The translations under genes and the position numbers were made by a program. Positions 1 through 7,215 of a stretch of DNA of 64,000 bases are shown here, in pieces (position 1 is the first letter of the stretch; each line of letters opens with the position of its first letter). The DNA is from Chitinophaga parva. Lineage in GTDB: Bacteria > Bacteroidota > Bacteroidia > Chitinophagales > Chitinophagaceae. The notes beneath the pieces were generated by a model. It was not told the origin of the DNA. It made no database searches and was given only the letters and a program-made list of their open reading frames with translations. The stretch lies in assembly GCF_003071345.1 (NCBI RefSeq), contig NZ_QCYK01000002.1, positions 2,046,001-2,110,000 of the forward strand, read 5' to 3'.

Positions 1-104
1 AGCTCCGCGGGCTGAGCGAAGTACATTTTGCATCTTAAGGGCTGAAATAGCCTGGAAAATGTCATCCGGACAATTATCTGCCTGACAAAAGGGCATACGA
101 TCAT

Positions 105-155
105 ATTCCAATATCCCAATAGATAAGCGCTATAGGGGTATTGGAATTTTTTTTT
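105..155 (+). terminator. Intrinsic terminator of an upstream gene outside the window
   Basis: Arms at 105-117 and 136-147 (attccaatatccc against gggtattggaat, one bulged base) are followed by a run of nine T. It probably ends a plus-strand gene lying left of the window and isolates the transaldolase gene. Confidence 0.7.
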
Positions 156-352
156 AGCATTTTGTTTATACAGGACGCCGTGCAGGCTGAAAGCGCCTGT
201 TGTTAAGGCTTTACTGTTGAAAATTGTTTTTGGGGAATTCTTTTAAATATTGGCTTTTTTATATTTATTCCCTTTAGGGTTTTCGTTTTACATGATAAAT
301 CACTTTCTTTGATGTTGGATTTTACAAAAGGACAAATAATAAAACATCAGAC
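156..352. other. Upstream region of the transaldolase gene
   Basis: AT-rich non-coding stretch. The box TTTCTTTG at 304-311 resembles the Bacteroidota -7 motif TAnnTTTG with one mismatch and has no convincing -33 partner. No small ORF is supported here, nor in positions 1-104. Confidence 0.4.
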
Positions 353-1006
353 ATGAAATTCTTTATTGACACCGCCAACCTGGCGCACATTAAGGAAGCC
401 CAGGACCTGGGTATTCTCGACGGGGTGACCACCAATCCTTCCCTGATGGCTAAAGAAGGCATCAAAGGAACGGATAACATCCTGCAACATTACAAAACCA
501 TCTGCGAGATCGTGCCCAATGGTGACATCAGCGCGGAAGTACTGTCCACCGACTTTGCATCCATGGTAGAAGAGGGCAAGAAGCTCGCTTCCCTGCATAA
601 AAATATCGTGGTGAAGATACCGATGATCAAAGACGGTATCAAAGCTATCAAATGGTTTACCGACAACGGTATCAAGACCAACTGTACACTGGTATTCTCT
701 GCCGGCCAGGCTATCCTGGCTGCAAAGGCAGGTGCTACTTACGTATCTCCCTTCATTGGCCGTATTGACGACAGTGGTTGGGACGGTACCCAGCTGATTG
801 GCCAGATTGCCAGCATTTACGCTACCCAGGGCTTTGAAACAGAGATCCTGGCTGCTTCTATCCGCAACGCCAACCACATTATCCAGTGTGCTGAACTGGG
901 CGCTGACGTTTGTACCTGCCCGCTGGACGCAATCCTGGCCCTGCTGAAGCACCCGCTTACAGACATTGGCCTGGCTAAGTTCCTGGAAGACGCCAAGAAA
1001 ATGTAG
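353..1006 (+). CDS. Transaldolase, small Fsa/TalC-type
   Basis: A 217-residue single-domain aldolase of the transaldolase family. The short length is that of the Fsa/MipB/TalC subfamily rather than the TalB type of more than 300 residues. The Schiff-base lysine is K88 in the VVKIP motif, and D6 lies in the N-terminal FFIDTAN strand. Residues 132-140 read SPFIGRIDD, with Phe134 where fructose-6-phosphate aldolase has the Tyr of its APY motif; by family knowledge Phe favours transaldolase over F6P aldolase activity. It is followed 121 bp later by two transketolase subunit genes, so it should exchange C3 units between sugar phosphates in the cytosolic non-oxidative pentose phosphate pathway. The ATG at 353 is the only sensible start. 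Family is certain; the transaldolase versus aldolase choice is inferred. Confidence 0.93.
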   Translation: MKFFIDTANLAHIKEAQDLGILDGVTTNPSLMAKEGIKGTDNILQHYKTICEIVPNGDISAEVLSTDFASMVEEGKKLASLHKNIVVKIPMIKDGIKAIKWFTDNGIKTNCTLVFSAGQAILAAKAGATYVSPFIGRIDDSGWDGTQLIGQIASIYATQGFETEILAASIRNANHIIQCAELGADVCTCPLDAILALLKHPLTDIGLAKFLEDAKKM

Positions 1007-1127
1007 TATACCATTCACCCCGCGGCGCTTTCGCCCCGATAGCGCCGCCGGGCGTGACTGACACCACATCCTGATACCACATCCGTATTTTCCGGCAGGT
1101 CCTGCCCGGGATAAAATTTCTAGTTAC

Positions 1128-1967
1128 ATGAATGTTCAACAGTTAAGCAATATTGCTGCACAAGTGCGCCGCGACATTGTACGCATGGTGCACGCCTCCC
1201 AGTCCGGCCACCCCGGCGGTTCCCTGGGTTGCGCGGATTTCTTCGTAGCCCTTTACTTCCAGATCATGAAGCGCAATCCTGGCTTCTCTATGGACGGTAT
1301 TGGCGAAGACCTCTTCTTCCTCTCCAACGGCCACATTTCCCCCGTGTTTTACTCCACGCTGGCCCGCGCCGGTTACTTCCCGGTAGAAGAACTGGGAACT
1401 TTCCGTAAGCTGAACAGCCGCCTGCAGGGCCACCCCACCACCCACGAGCACCTGCCCGGCATCCGCATGGCATCCGGCTCCCTGGGCCAGGGCCTGTCTG
1501 TAGCCATTGGCGCAGCCCTCTCTAAAAAACTGAACAAGGATCATAACCTGGTATTCTCACTGCATGGCGATGGCGAACTGCAGGAAGGCCAGATCTGGGA
1601 AGCCGCCATGTTTGCTCCCCACAACAAGGTAGACAACCTCATTGCCACCGTTGACTACAACGGCCAGCAGATCGATGGCCCTACTGAAAAAGTATTGTCG
1701 CTCGGCAACCTGCACGCCAAATGGGAAGCATTTGGCTGGGATGTAATGGAGATGAACGGCAACGATATGGAATCCGTGGTGAAAGGCCTGGAAGAAGCCA
1801 AATCCCGCACAGGTAAAGGCAAGCCGGTGGTAATCCTGATGCACACCAACATGGGCCAGGGCGTAGACTACATGATGGGTACGCACAAATGGCACGGCGC
1901 TGCACCCAACGATGAGCAGCTGGCCGCCGCACTGGCACAGCTGACCTCTACGGAAAAGGATTATTAA
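1128..1967 (+). CDS. Transketolase, N-terminal (TPP-binding) subunit
   Basis: 279 residues corresponding to the N-terminal pyrophosphate-binding domain of transketolase. The GHPGGSLG motif lies at about residues 28-35, the thiamine-diphosphate/Mg signature starts at GDGE (147-150) and ends with N178, and a histidine-containing GTHKWHG segment is near the C-terminus. The protein stops where a full-length transketolase would run into its pyrimidine-binding domain, which is encoded by the next gene 23 bp downstream. Split transketolases are known in archaea and many bacteria, so this is not a disrupted gene. The two polypeptides should assemble into a heteromeric enzyme moving C2 units between ketose and aldose phosphates. 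Start ATG at 1128. Confidence 0.95.
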   Translation: MNVQQLSNIAAQVRRDIVRMVHASQSGHPGGSLGCADFFVALYFQIMKRNPGFSMDGIGEDLFFLSNGHISPVFYSTLARAGYFPVEELGTFRKLNSRLQGHPTTHEHLPGIRMASGSLGQGLSVAIGAALSKKLNKDHNLVFSLHGDGELQEGQIWEAAMFAPHNKVDNLIATVDYNGQQIDGPTEKVLSLGNLHAKWEAFGWDVMEMNGNDMESVVKGLEEAKSRTGKGKPVVILMHTNMGQGVDYMMGTHKWHGAAPNDEQLAAALAQLTSTEKDY

Positions 1968-1990
1968 TACCACCACTCAACACATCAACA

Positions 1991-2950
1991 ATGAAAAAAT
2001 ACACTTTCACCGAAAAGAAAGATACCCGTTCCGGCTTTGGTGCCGGGCTGCTGGAAGCGGGCCAGCGCAATGAGAAGGTAGTGGCACTCTGTGCTGACCT
2101 GGTCGGCTCCCTGAAAATGGATGCTTTCATCAAAGCGTTCCCCGAGCGCTTTACCCAGGTAGGCATTGCGGAAGCCAACATGATCGGCATTGCAGCCGGT
2201 ATGACCATTGGCGGCCACATTCCCTTTACCGGTACTTTTGCTAACTTCTCTACCGGCCGTGTGTACGACCAGATCCGCCAGTCTGTTGCCTATTCCAACA
2301 AGAATGTGAAGATCTGCGCATCCCATGCAGGCCTTACCCTGGGTGAAGATGGTGCTACCCACCAGATCCTGGAAGACCTGGGCCTGATGAAAATGCTGCC
2401 CGGTATGACCGTGATCAATCCCTGCGACTACAACCAGACCAAGGCTGCCACCATCGCCATTGCAGCACATGAAGGCCCGGTGTACCTGCGTTTTGGCCGC
2501 CCGGTAGTGCCCATCTTCACCGCCCCCGACCAGCAATTTGAGATCGGCAAAGCCTGGATGGTGAACGAAGGTAAAGACGTGACCATCATCGCTACCGGCC
2601 ACCTGGTATGGGAAGCCATCAAAGCTGGCGAGATCCTGGAAGGAATGGGCATTGATGCAGAGATCATCAACATCCACACCATCAAACCGCTGGACGAAGC
2701 AGCCATCCTGAAATCTGTAGCCAAGACCCGCTGCGTGGTCACTGCTGAAGAGCATAACCGCCTGGGTGGCCTGGGCGACAGCGTAGCCCAGGTGCTGGTC
2801 AAGAACGACCCGGTGCCCCAGGAATATGTGGCGGTGAACGACAGCTTTGGCGAGAGCGGCACCCCCGAACAACTGATGAAAAAATACGGCCTGGACGATG
2901 CCCACATCGTAGCCGCAGTACAGAAGGTGCTGCAGCGCAAAGGCAAATAG
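1991..2950 (+). CDS. Transketolase, C-terminal subunit
   Basis: 319 residues carrying the pyrimidine-binding domain and the C-terminal domain of transketolase. The cofactor-activating glutamate is E61 in the VGIAEANM motif; the HAGLTLGEDGATHQ loop follows, and a Rossmann-like C-terminal domain starts near residue 190. It lies 23 bp after the N-terminal subunit and is almost certainly co-transcribed. The products complete the pentose phosphate branch together with the upstream transaldolase. 1-deoxyxylulose-5-phosphate synthase C-terminal halves share this architecture, but the paired split gene and the transaldolase neighbour favour transketolase. Confidence 0.95.
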   Translation: MKKYTFTEKKDTRSGFGAGLLEAGQRNEKVVALCADLVGSLKMDAFIKAFPERFTQVGIAEANMIGIAAGMTIGGHIPFTGTFANFSTGRVYDQIRQSVAYSNKNVKICASHAGLTLGEDGATHQILEDLGLMKMLPGMTVINPCDYNQTKAATIAIAAHEGPVYLRFGRPVVPIFTAPDQQFEIGKAWMVNEGKDVTIIATGHLVWEAIKAGEILEGMGIDAEIINIHTIKPLDEAAILKSVAKTRCVVTAEEHNRLGGLGDSVAQVLVKNDPVPQEYVAVNDSFGESGTPEQLMKKYGLDDAHIVAAVQKVLQRKGK

Positions 2951-2959
2951 ATCATTTAC

Positions 2960-2992
2960 ACAATGGGCCCCGCAAAGGCCCATTGTTGTTTT
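2960..2992 (+). terminator. Probable intrinsic terminator after the transketolase genes
   Basis: Perfect 10-bp arms, acaatgggcc at 2960-2969 and ggcccattgt at 2977-2986, with a 7-base loop and a short TGTTTT tail. It may terminate fully or partially before the HAD gene, which starts 12 bases later. Confidence 0.6.
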
Positions 2993-3003
2993 AAACCGAT
3001 ACC

Positions 3004-3681
3004 ATGCTACAACTGGACTTTACACCGGAAGCTTACCTGTTTGATATGAACGGTACCATGATAGATGATATGGGCTTCCATCTCATTGCCTGGGCCAATG
3101 TGCTGAATAATGAACTGCACGCCAACCTGACGGATGAACAGGTGAAGCAGCAGATGTATGGCAAGAATGAAGAACTGCTGGCCCGCGTATTTGGAGAAGA
3201 TCACTTTACGCAGGCACAGGCGGATGCCATTGCGATGGATAAGGAACGGGCCTACCAGGCCGCCTACAAGCCACACCTGCAGCTGATCAGCGGGTTGGGA
3301 CCGGTGCTGGCGGAAGCGCAGCGCAAGGGCATTAAAATGGCCATCGGCACCGCGGCTATTCCCTTCAATATTGATTTTGTGCTGGACAACCTGCAACTGC
3401 GCGAATACTTTCCCGTAATTGTAAGCGCCAACGATGTGAAGCAAAGCAAGCCCCACCCGGAAGTGTTCCTCAAATGCGCGGAACTGCTGGGCGTGGCCCC
3501 TGCAAAATGCATCGTGTTTGAAGACGCGCCCAAAGGCGTGGAAGCCGCGCTGAATGCGGGTATGAAGGCAGTGGCCATTACTACTTTGCATGAAGCCCAT
3601 GAGTTTGCGCAGTACCCGAACATCCTTGCATTTGTAAAGGATTACCATGACCCGGCGATACGGGAATTACTGGAACGGTAA
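3004..3681 (+). CDS. HAD-superfamily hydrolase, beta-phosphoglucomutase-like, with DxN motif I
   Basis: 225 residues with the class I cap typical of beta-phosphoglucomutase and sugar-phosphate phosphatases. Motif I reads FDMNGT (D14-N16-T18): the nucleophile D14 is present, but the usual second Asp, the general acid/base, is Asn. Motif II is the Thr of AIGTAA, the motif III Lys is in KQSKPHPE, and motif IV is FEDAPKG. It therefore looks folded and able to bind Mg, but with altered acid/base chemistry. It follows the transketolase genes in the same direction, suggesting a substrate among sugar phosphates. No specific substrate can be assigned. Confidence 0.85.
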   Translation: MLQLDFTPEAYLFDMNGTMIDDMGFHLIAWANVLNNELHANLTDEQVKQQMYGKNEELLARVFGEDHFTQAQADAIAMDKERAYQAAYKPHLQLISGLGPVLAEAQRKGIKMAIGTAAIPFNIDFVLDNLQLREYFPVIVSANDVKQSKPHPEVFLKCAELLGVAPAKCIVFEDAPKGVEAALNAGMKAVAITTLHEAHEFAQYPNILAFVKDYHDPAIRELLER

Positions 3682-3729
3682 GCGGGTTTTAGCATGGATG
3701 TTGTAAATTAAAGGATACAAATCCATGCT

Positions 3730-4671
3730 ATGAGACGTTTACTCCCCGCCGCACTGTTGCTTCTTACCGCCACCGCCGCTACGGCACAATACCGCGATAA
3801 CGTGGAAAGTACCGTGCAGGTGGTAGACCTTACCACCGGCGGCATTTCCACTGTCTATAAAGGCAAACGCCACCTGGAAGCCCCTAACTGGGCTCCGAGT
3901 GGCGTTTGTTTATTGGTGAACAGTGATGGAAAATTGTACACACTGCGCTGGCCGGAAGGACAGAAGATGACCCTGGCCAATTCCCTGCTGTGCCCTATCC
4001 CCACCGGCAGCGCCCATGACGTGAACAATGACCATGGCTTTTCCCCGGAAGGCGATTACCTCGCTATTTCCCATTTTATACCCGATAGCGCCGGTGTGAA
4101 AGGCGCTTCTGTGATCTCCATTATTCCTTCCTGTGGTGGTGCACCGCGCCGCATAACACCCACCGGGCCATCTTACTGGCACGGCTGGAGCCCCGACGGA
4201 CAAACGCTGGCTTACTGCGCGGAGCGCAATGGTAACTTTGATGTATATACGATTCCCGCAAACGGTGGTACAGAAAGGCGCCTCACAGACAACGCCGGCC
4301 TGGATGACGGCCCGGAATACAGTCCCGACGGGCAGTACATCTACTATTGTGCTTACCGCGACAGCACCATGCAGATCTGGCGCATGCACCCGGATGGGAG
4401 CGGGCAGGAACCGGTACTGGCGGATGGGTATGACAACTGGTTTGCGCACCTTTCACCGGATGGAAGCCAGTTTGTAGTGATCACGTACCTGGAGCGCCAG
4501 CATGGAGACCATCCGTTTGGGAAGCAGGTGAAGCTGCGGTTGTATGATCTGAAGGAGCATACGGTAAGGGATCTTACGCCGGTGTTCTTTGGCGGTCAGG
4601 GGACGATCAATGTACCGAGTTGGAGCCCGGATGGGAAGATGATTGCGTTTGTGAAGTACAGGGTGTTGTGA
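3730..4671 (+). CDS. Secreted PD40/TolB-like beta-propeller protein
   Basis: 313 residues with a signal peptide (MRRLLP..., cleavage near ATAQ at about 20). The rest is built from WD40-like PD40 repeats: several copies of an (S/A)PDG(Q/K) turn followed by a hydrophobic strand, for example WSPDGQTLAY, YSPDGQYIYY, LSPDGSQFVV and WSPDGKMIAF. TolB-type propellers bind partners in the periplasm, but there is no N-terminal TolB domain and no tol gene nearby. It is probably exported, with an unknown ligand. The last ~250 bp use visibly fewer of the codons favoured earlier in the gene, which may just be drift. Confidence 0.8.
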   Translation: MRRLLPAALLLLTATAATAQYRDNVESTVQVVDLTTGGISTVYKGKRHLEAPNWAPSGVCLLVNSDGKLYTLRWPEGQKMTLANSLLCPIPTGSAHDVNNDHGFSPEGDYLAISHFIPDSAGVKGASVISIIPSCGGAPRRITPTGPSYWHGWSPDGQTLAYCAERNGNFDVYTIPANGGTERRLTDNAGLDDGPEYSPDGQYIYYCAYRDSTMQIWRMHPDGSGQEPVLADGYDNWFAHLSPDGSQFVVITYLERQHGDHPFGKQVKLRLYDLKEHTVRDLTPVFFGGQGTINVPSWSPDGKMIAFVKYRVL

Positions 4672-4732
4672 TAAATACGCATCGCACTTACCGGAATTTC
4701 CTGTAATTTCAATCCAATAAAATCCCCGCCAA

Positions 4733-5851
4733 ATGAGTTTATTTGACAAACTGAGGAACGAGTTTATTGACATTATTGAATGGGTGGATAATAGCCAGGA
4801 CGTCCTGGTGTGGAAGTTCCCCCGTTTCCAGAATGAAATTAAAATGAATGCCAAGCTCACTGTACGAGAGTCGCAGGTAGCGGTGTTCATTAACGAAGGT
4901 AAGATCGCGGATGTGTTCCAGCCCGGGATGTATACCCTCACCACCCAGAACATGCCTATACTGGCCACCCTGCAGGGCTGGAAGTATGGTTTCAATAGTC
5001 CTTTTAAAGCGGACGTGTTCTTTGTAAGCACCCGCCAGTTCACCAACCAGAAATGGGGCACCAAGAACCCCGTGATGCTGCGCGATGCCGAGTTTGGTCC
5101 CATCCGCCTGCGGGCGTTTGGCAGCTACGCCTTCCGCGTGAAGGATGCCGGCATTTTCCTGAAAGAGATCGCCGCTACCAATCCCGAATTCACGGTGGAT
5201 GAGATCAATGAACAACTGCGTAACCTGGCCGTGAGCCGTGGTATGGATGCCATTGCGGAAGCAAAGATCCCTGCCCTGGACCTGGCCTCCCAATATGATG
5301 AAGTATCAAGACTCATCACCACCAAGATCAGCCCTGAGTTCAATGAGCTGGGCCTCGATCTTACCAAATTCCTCATCGAGAACATTTCCCTGCCGGAAGA
5401 AGTGGAAGCCGCGCTGGACAAGCGTTCCAGCATGGGCATTATTGGTAACCTGGGCGCTTATGCGCAGTTCCAGGCTGCCAATGCCATGGGCGATGCCGCC
5501 AAGAATCCCAATGGCGGCGGCCTGGTAGGCGCCGGTTTTGGTGCAGGCCTGGGTGCCTCCATGGCCGGCCAGATGGGCAATGTGTTCCAGCAGAACCAGT
5601 TCCCCGGCAACACCCCGGCTCCTGGTGCCGCTGCCCCGCCGCCCTTACCCTCCACCGCGCAGATTTTTGTAGCGGTGAATGGCCAGCAGCAAGGCCCGTT
5701 TGACCTGGCTGCCCTGCAGCAGATGGTCACCGCCGGCCAGTTGAACCCACAAACCCTGGTATGGAAAGCCGGCCTGGCCGCATGGTCGCCCGCCGGCGCA
5801 CTGCCGGAACTGGCTGGTATACTGGCCAATATGCCGCCTCCCTTGCCTTGA
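4733..5851 (+). CDS. SPFH-domain protein with C-terminal GYF_2 domain (YdjI / 'virion core protein'-like)
   Basis: 372 residues. Residues 1 to about 235 form an SPFH/stomatin-like domain of the 'virion core protein' group, with no signal peptide and no membrane anchor. A Gly/Ala/Pro-rich linker (about 250-305) leads to a GYF_2 domain whose ligand-binding signature is VNGQQQGPFDLAAL, with the downstream W of TLVWKAGLAAW. By family knowledge, Bacillus YdjI belongs to this group and is recruited to the membrane by zinc-ribbon membrane proteins during envelope stress. The next gene here encodes just such a protein. Likely a peripheral membrane scaffold; no enzymatic activity expected. Confidence 0.82.
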   Translation: MSLFDKLRNEFIDIIEWVDNSQDVLVWKFPRFQNEIKMNAKLTVRESQVAVFINEGKIADVFQPGMYTLTTQNMPILATLQGWKYGFNSPFKADVFFVSTRQFTNQKWGTKNPVMLRDAEFGPIRLRAFGSYAFRVKDAGIFLKEIAATNPEFTVDEINEQLRNLAVSRGMDAIAEAKIPALDLASQYDEVSRLITTKISPEFNELGLDLTKFLIENISLPEEVEAALDKRSSMGIIGNLGAYAQFQAANAMGDAAKNPNGGGLVGAGFGAGLGASMAGQMGNVFQQNQFPGNTPAPGAAAPPPLPSTAQIFVAVNGQQQGPFDLAALQQMVTAGQLNPQTLVWKAGLAAWSPAGALPELAGILANMPPPLP

Positions 5852-5877
5852 TCATTGACCGGAACAATAATAGCTTT

Positions 5878-5905
5878 CGTGCGCAGTCTGCAAAGGCTGC
5901 GCACG
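5878..5905 (+). other. Intergenic hairpin between the SPFH and zinc-ribbon genes
   Basis: Perfect 9-bp arms cgtgcgcag (5878-5886) and ctgcgcacg (5897-5905) with a 10-base loop and no T run. It may act as an RNA processing or partial attenuation site setting the ratio of the two proteins. Confidence 0.4.
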
Positions 5906-5949
5906 CCTGTTAGCAACAGGTACTACGTCACCCTTTGTATTTGCTTCCA

Positions 5950-7071
5950 ATGCCTTTTGAAGAGAAAACAGCGGACACCCTCCACAACACCCTCAAGTGC
6001 TCCAATTGCGGTGCAGCCCTGCATTACGCCCCCGGCACTTCCAGCCTTACCTGCGAGTATTGTGGTGCGGTCAATAAAATTGAAGTGGAAGCCGTGGCCA
6101 TTGCCCCGGTAGATTATGATACTTACATTGCCAGCGCCATAACACCCCAGAACGGCCAGGCCGCCAAGGTGGTGAAATGCAGCAACTGCGGGGCTTCTAC
6201 TACCTTGCTGCCCAACGTTACATCAGACGCATGCCCTTTCTGCGCCTCACCGCTGGTTATCGCGCAGGCAAAGGACATGACCCTTCCCAAGCCACACTAT
6301 GTGCTGCCATTTGCCGTAAAGCAACAGGATGCCTACGGTCATTTCCGCACCTGGCTGGGCAAGCTTTGGTTTGCCCCGTCTGACCTGGTGAAGAAGGTGA
6401 ACAACACCTCCTCCCAGCAATTGAAAGGGCTTTACATTCCTTACTGGAGTTTTGATACCGATACCCATACCACCTACACGGGCCAGCGTGGCGATTATTA
6501 TTATGTAACCCGTACCCGCACAGTAACAGACAGCAATGGCGACTCCCACACGGAAACGTACGAGGAAAGAGAGACCCGCTGGTCCAATGTTTCCGGATAC
6601 GTGGATTGCGATTTCCAGGATGTGCTGGTATCTGCCAGTCCATCCCTGCCGGAAAAACTGTCTGAAAAGCTGGAACCCTGGCGCCTGCAGGACCTGAGTG
6701 CTTTTGATGAACGCTTTCTCAGCGGCTTCCGCTCTGAAACCTATACCATCGCCGCACCGGAAGCATTGGGCATTGCCAAACGCCGTATGGACGGGGAGAT
6801 CCGCAGTTCCATCTGTGGCGATATTGGCGGGGATGAGCAGCATATTGATACTTACGATGTGAACTATCATAACCTGGGGCTGAAGTACATCCTGCTGCCG
6901 GTGTGGATCAGCGCTTACCGGTATAACAACAAACTGTATCACGTAGTGGTGAATGCCTGCACGGGCGAGGTGGCGGGTGAACGGCCTTACAGCGCCATGA
7001 AGATCGCGCTGCTGGTACTGGCCATCCTGGCGCTTATCATCGCCATTGTGATGATGACCCAGCACAGCTGA
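5950..7071 (+). CDS. Double zinc-ribbon membrane-anchored protein (YdjG-like, TFIIB-type ribbon)
   Basis: 373 residues from ATG 5950; an in-frame TTG at 5935 would add five residues but is less likely. Two CxxC...CxxC ribbons are visible: C17/C20/C35/C38 and C77/C80/C95/C98. A middle domain of about 220 residues is rich in aromatic residues and beta strands (YIPYWSFD, LPVWISAYRY). One C-terminal transmembrane helix (about 349-370) ends a few residues before the stop. Proteins of this type are often mis-annotated as primosomal or helicase-like because of the ribbons; no helicase motif is present. Its position 98 bp after the SPFH-GYF gene suggests it anchors that protein at the membrane, as YdjG does in Bacillus. 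Confidence 0.8.
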   Translation: MPFEEKTADTLHNTLKCSNCGAALHYAPGTSSLTCEYCGAVNKIEVEAVAIAPVDYDTYIASAITPQNGQAAKVVKCSNCGASTTLLPNVTSDACPFCASPLVIAQAKDMTLPKPHYVLPFAVKQQDAYGHFRTWLGKLWFAPSDLVKKVNNTSSQQLKGLYIPYWSFDTDTHTTYTGQRGDYYYVTRTRTVTDSNGDSHTETYEERETRWSNVSGYVDCDFQDVLVSASPSLPEKLSEKLEPWRLQDLSAFDERFLSGFRSETYTIAAPEALGIAKRRMDGEIRSSICGDIGGDEQHIDTYDVNYHNLGLKYILLPVWISAYRYNNKLYHVVVNACTGEVAGERPYSAMKIALLVLAILALIIAIVMMTQHS

Positions 7072-7215
7072 CCGCTGCGCCAGTTATCCTTGATTACGGC
7101 CAATGATCCCCACTGCGATAACATCCGGCTTTTTGTTATTATCTTGAGGCGGACCAACCCGTTTATACTGTATAATCCACAAGGGACCATCAATCAGATA
7201 ATCTAAACCAATACG

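Noticed and set aside
1128..2950. Transketolase interrupted by a frameshift
   Set aside because: The two halves have separate start codons, a 23-bp spacer and the domain boundary expected for natural split transketolases.
1985..2983. 332-codon open frame antisense to the transketolase C subunit
   Set aside because: Shadow frame; the sense strand carries all expected motifs.
5950..7071. Primosomal or helicase-like function for the zinc-ribbon protein
   Set aside because: No Walker or helicase motifs; only zinc ribbons, a beta-rich middle and a membrane anchor are present.
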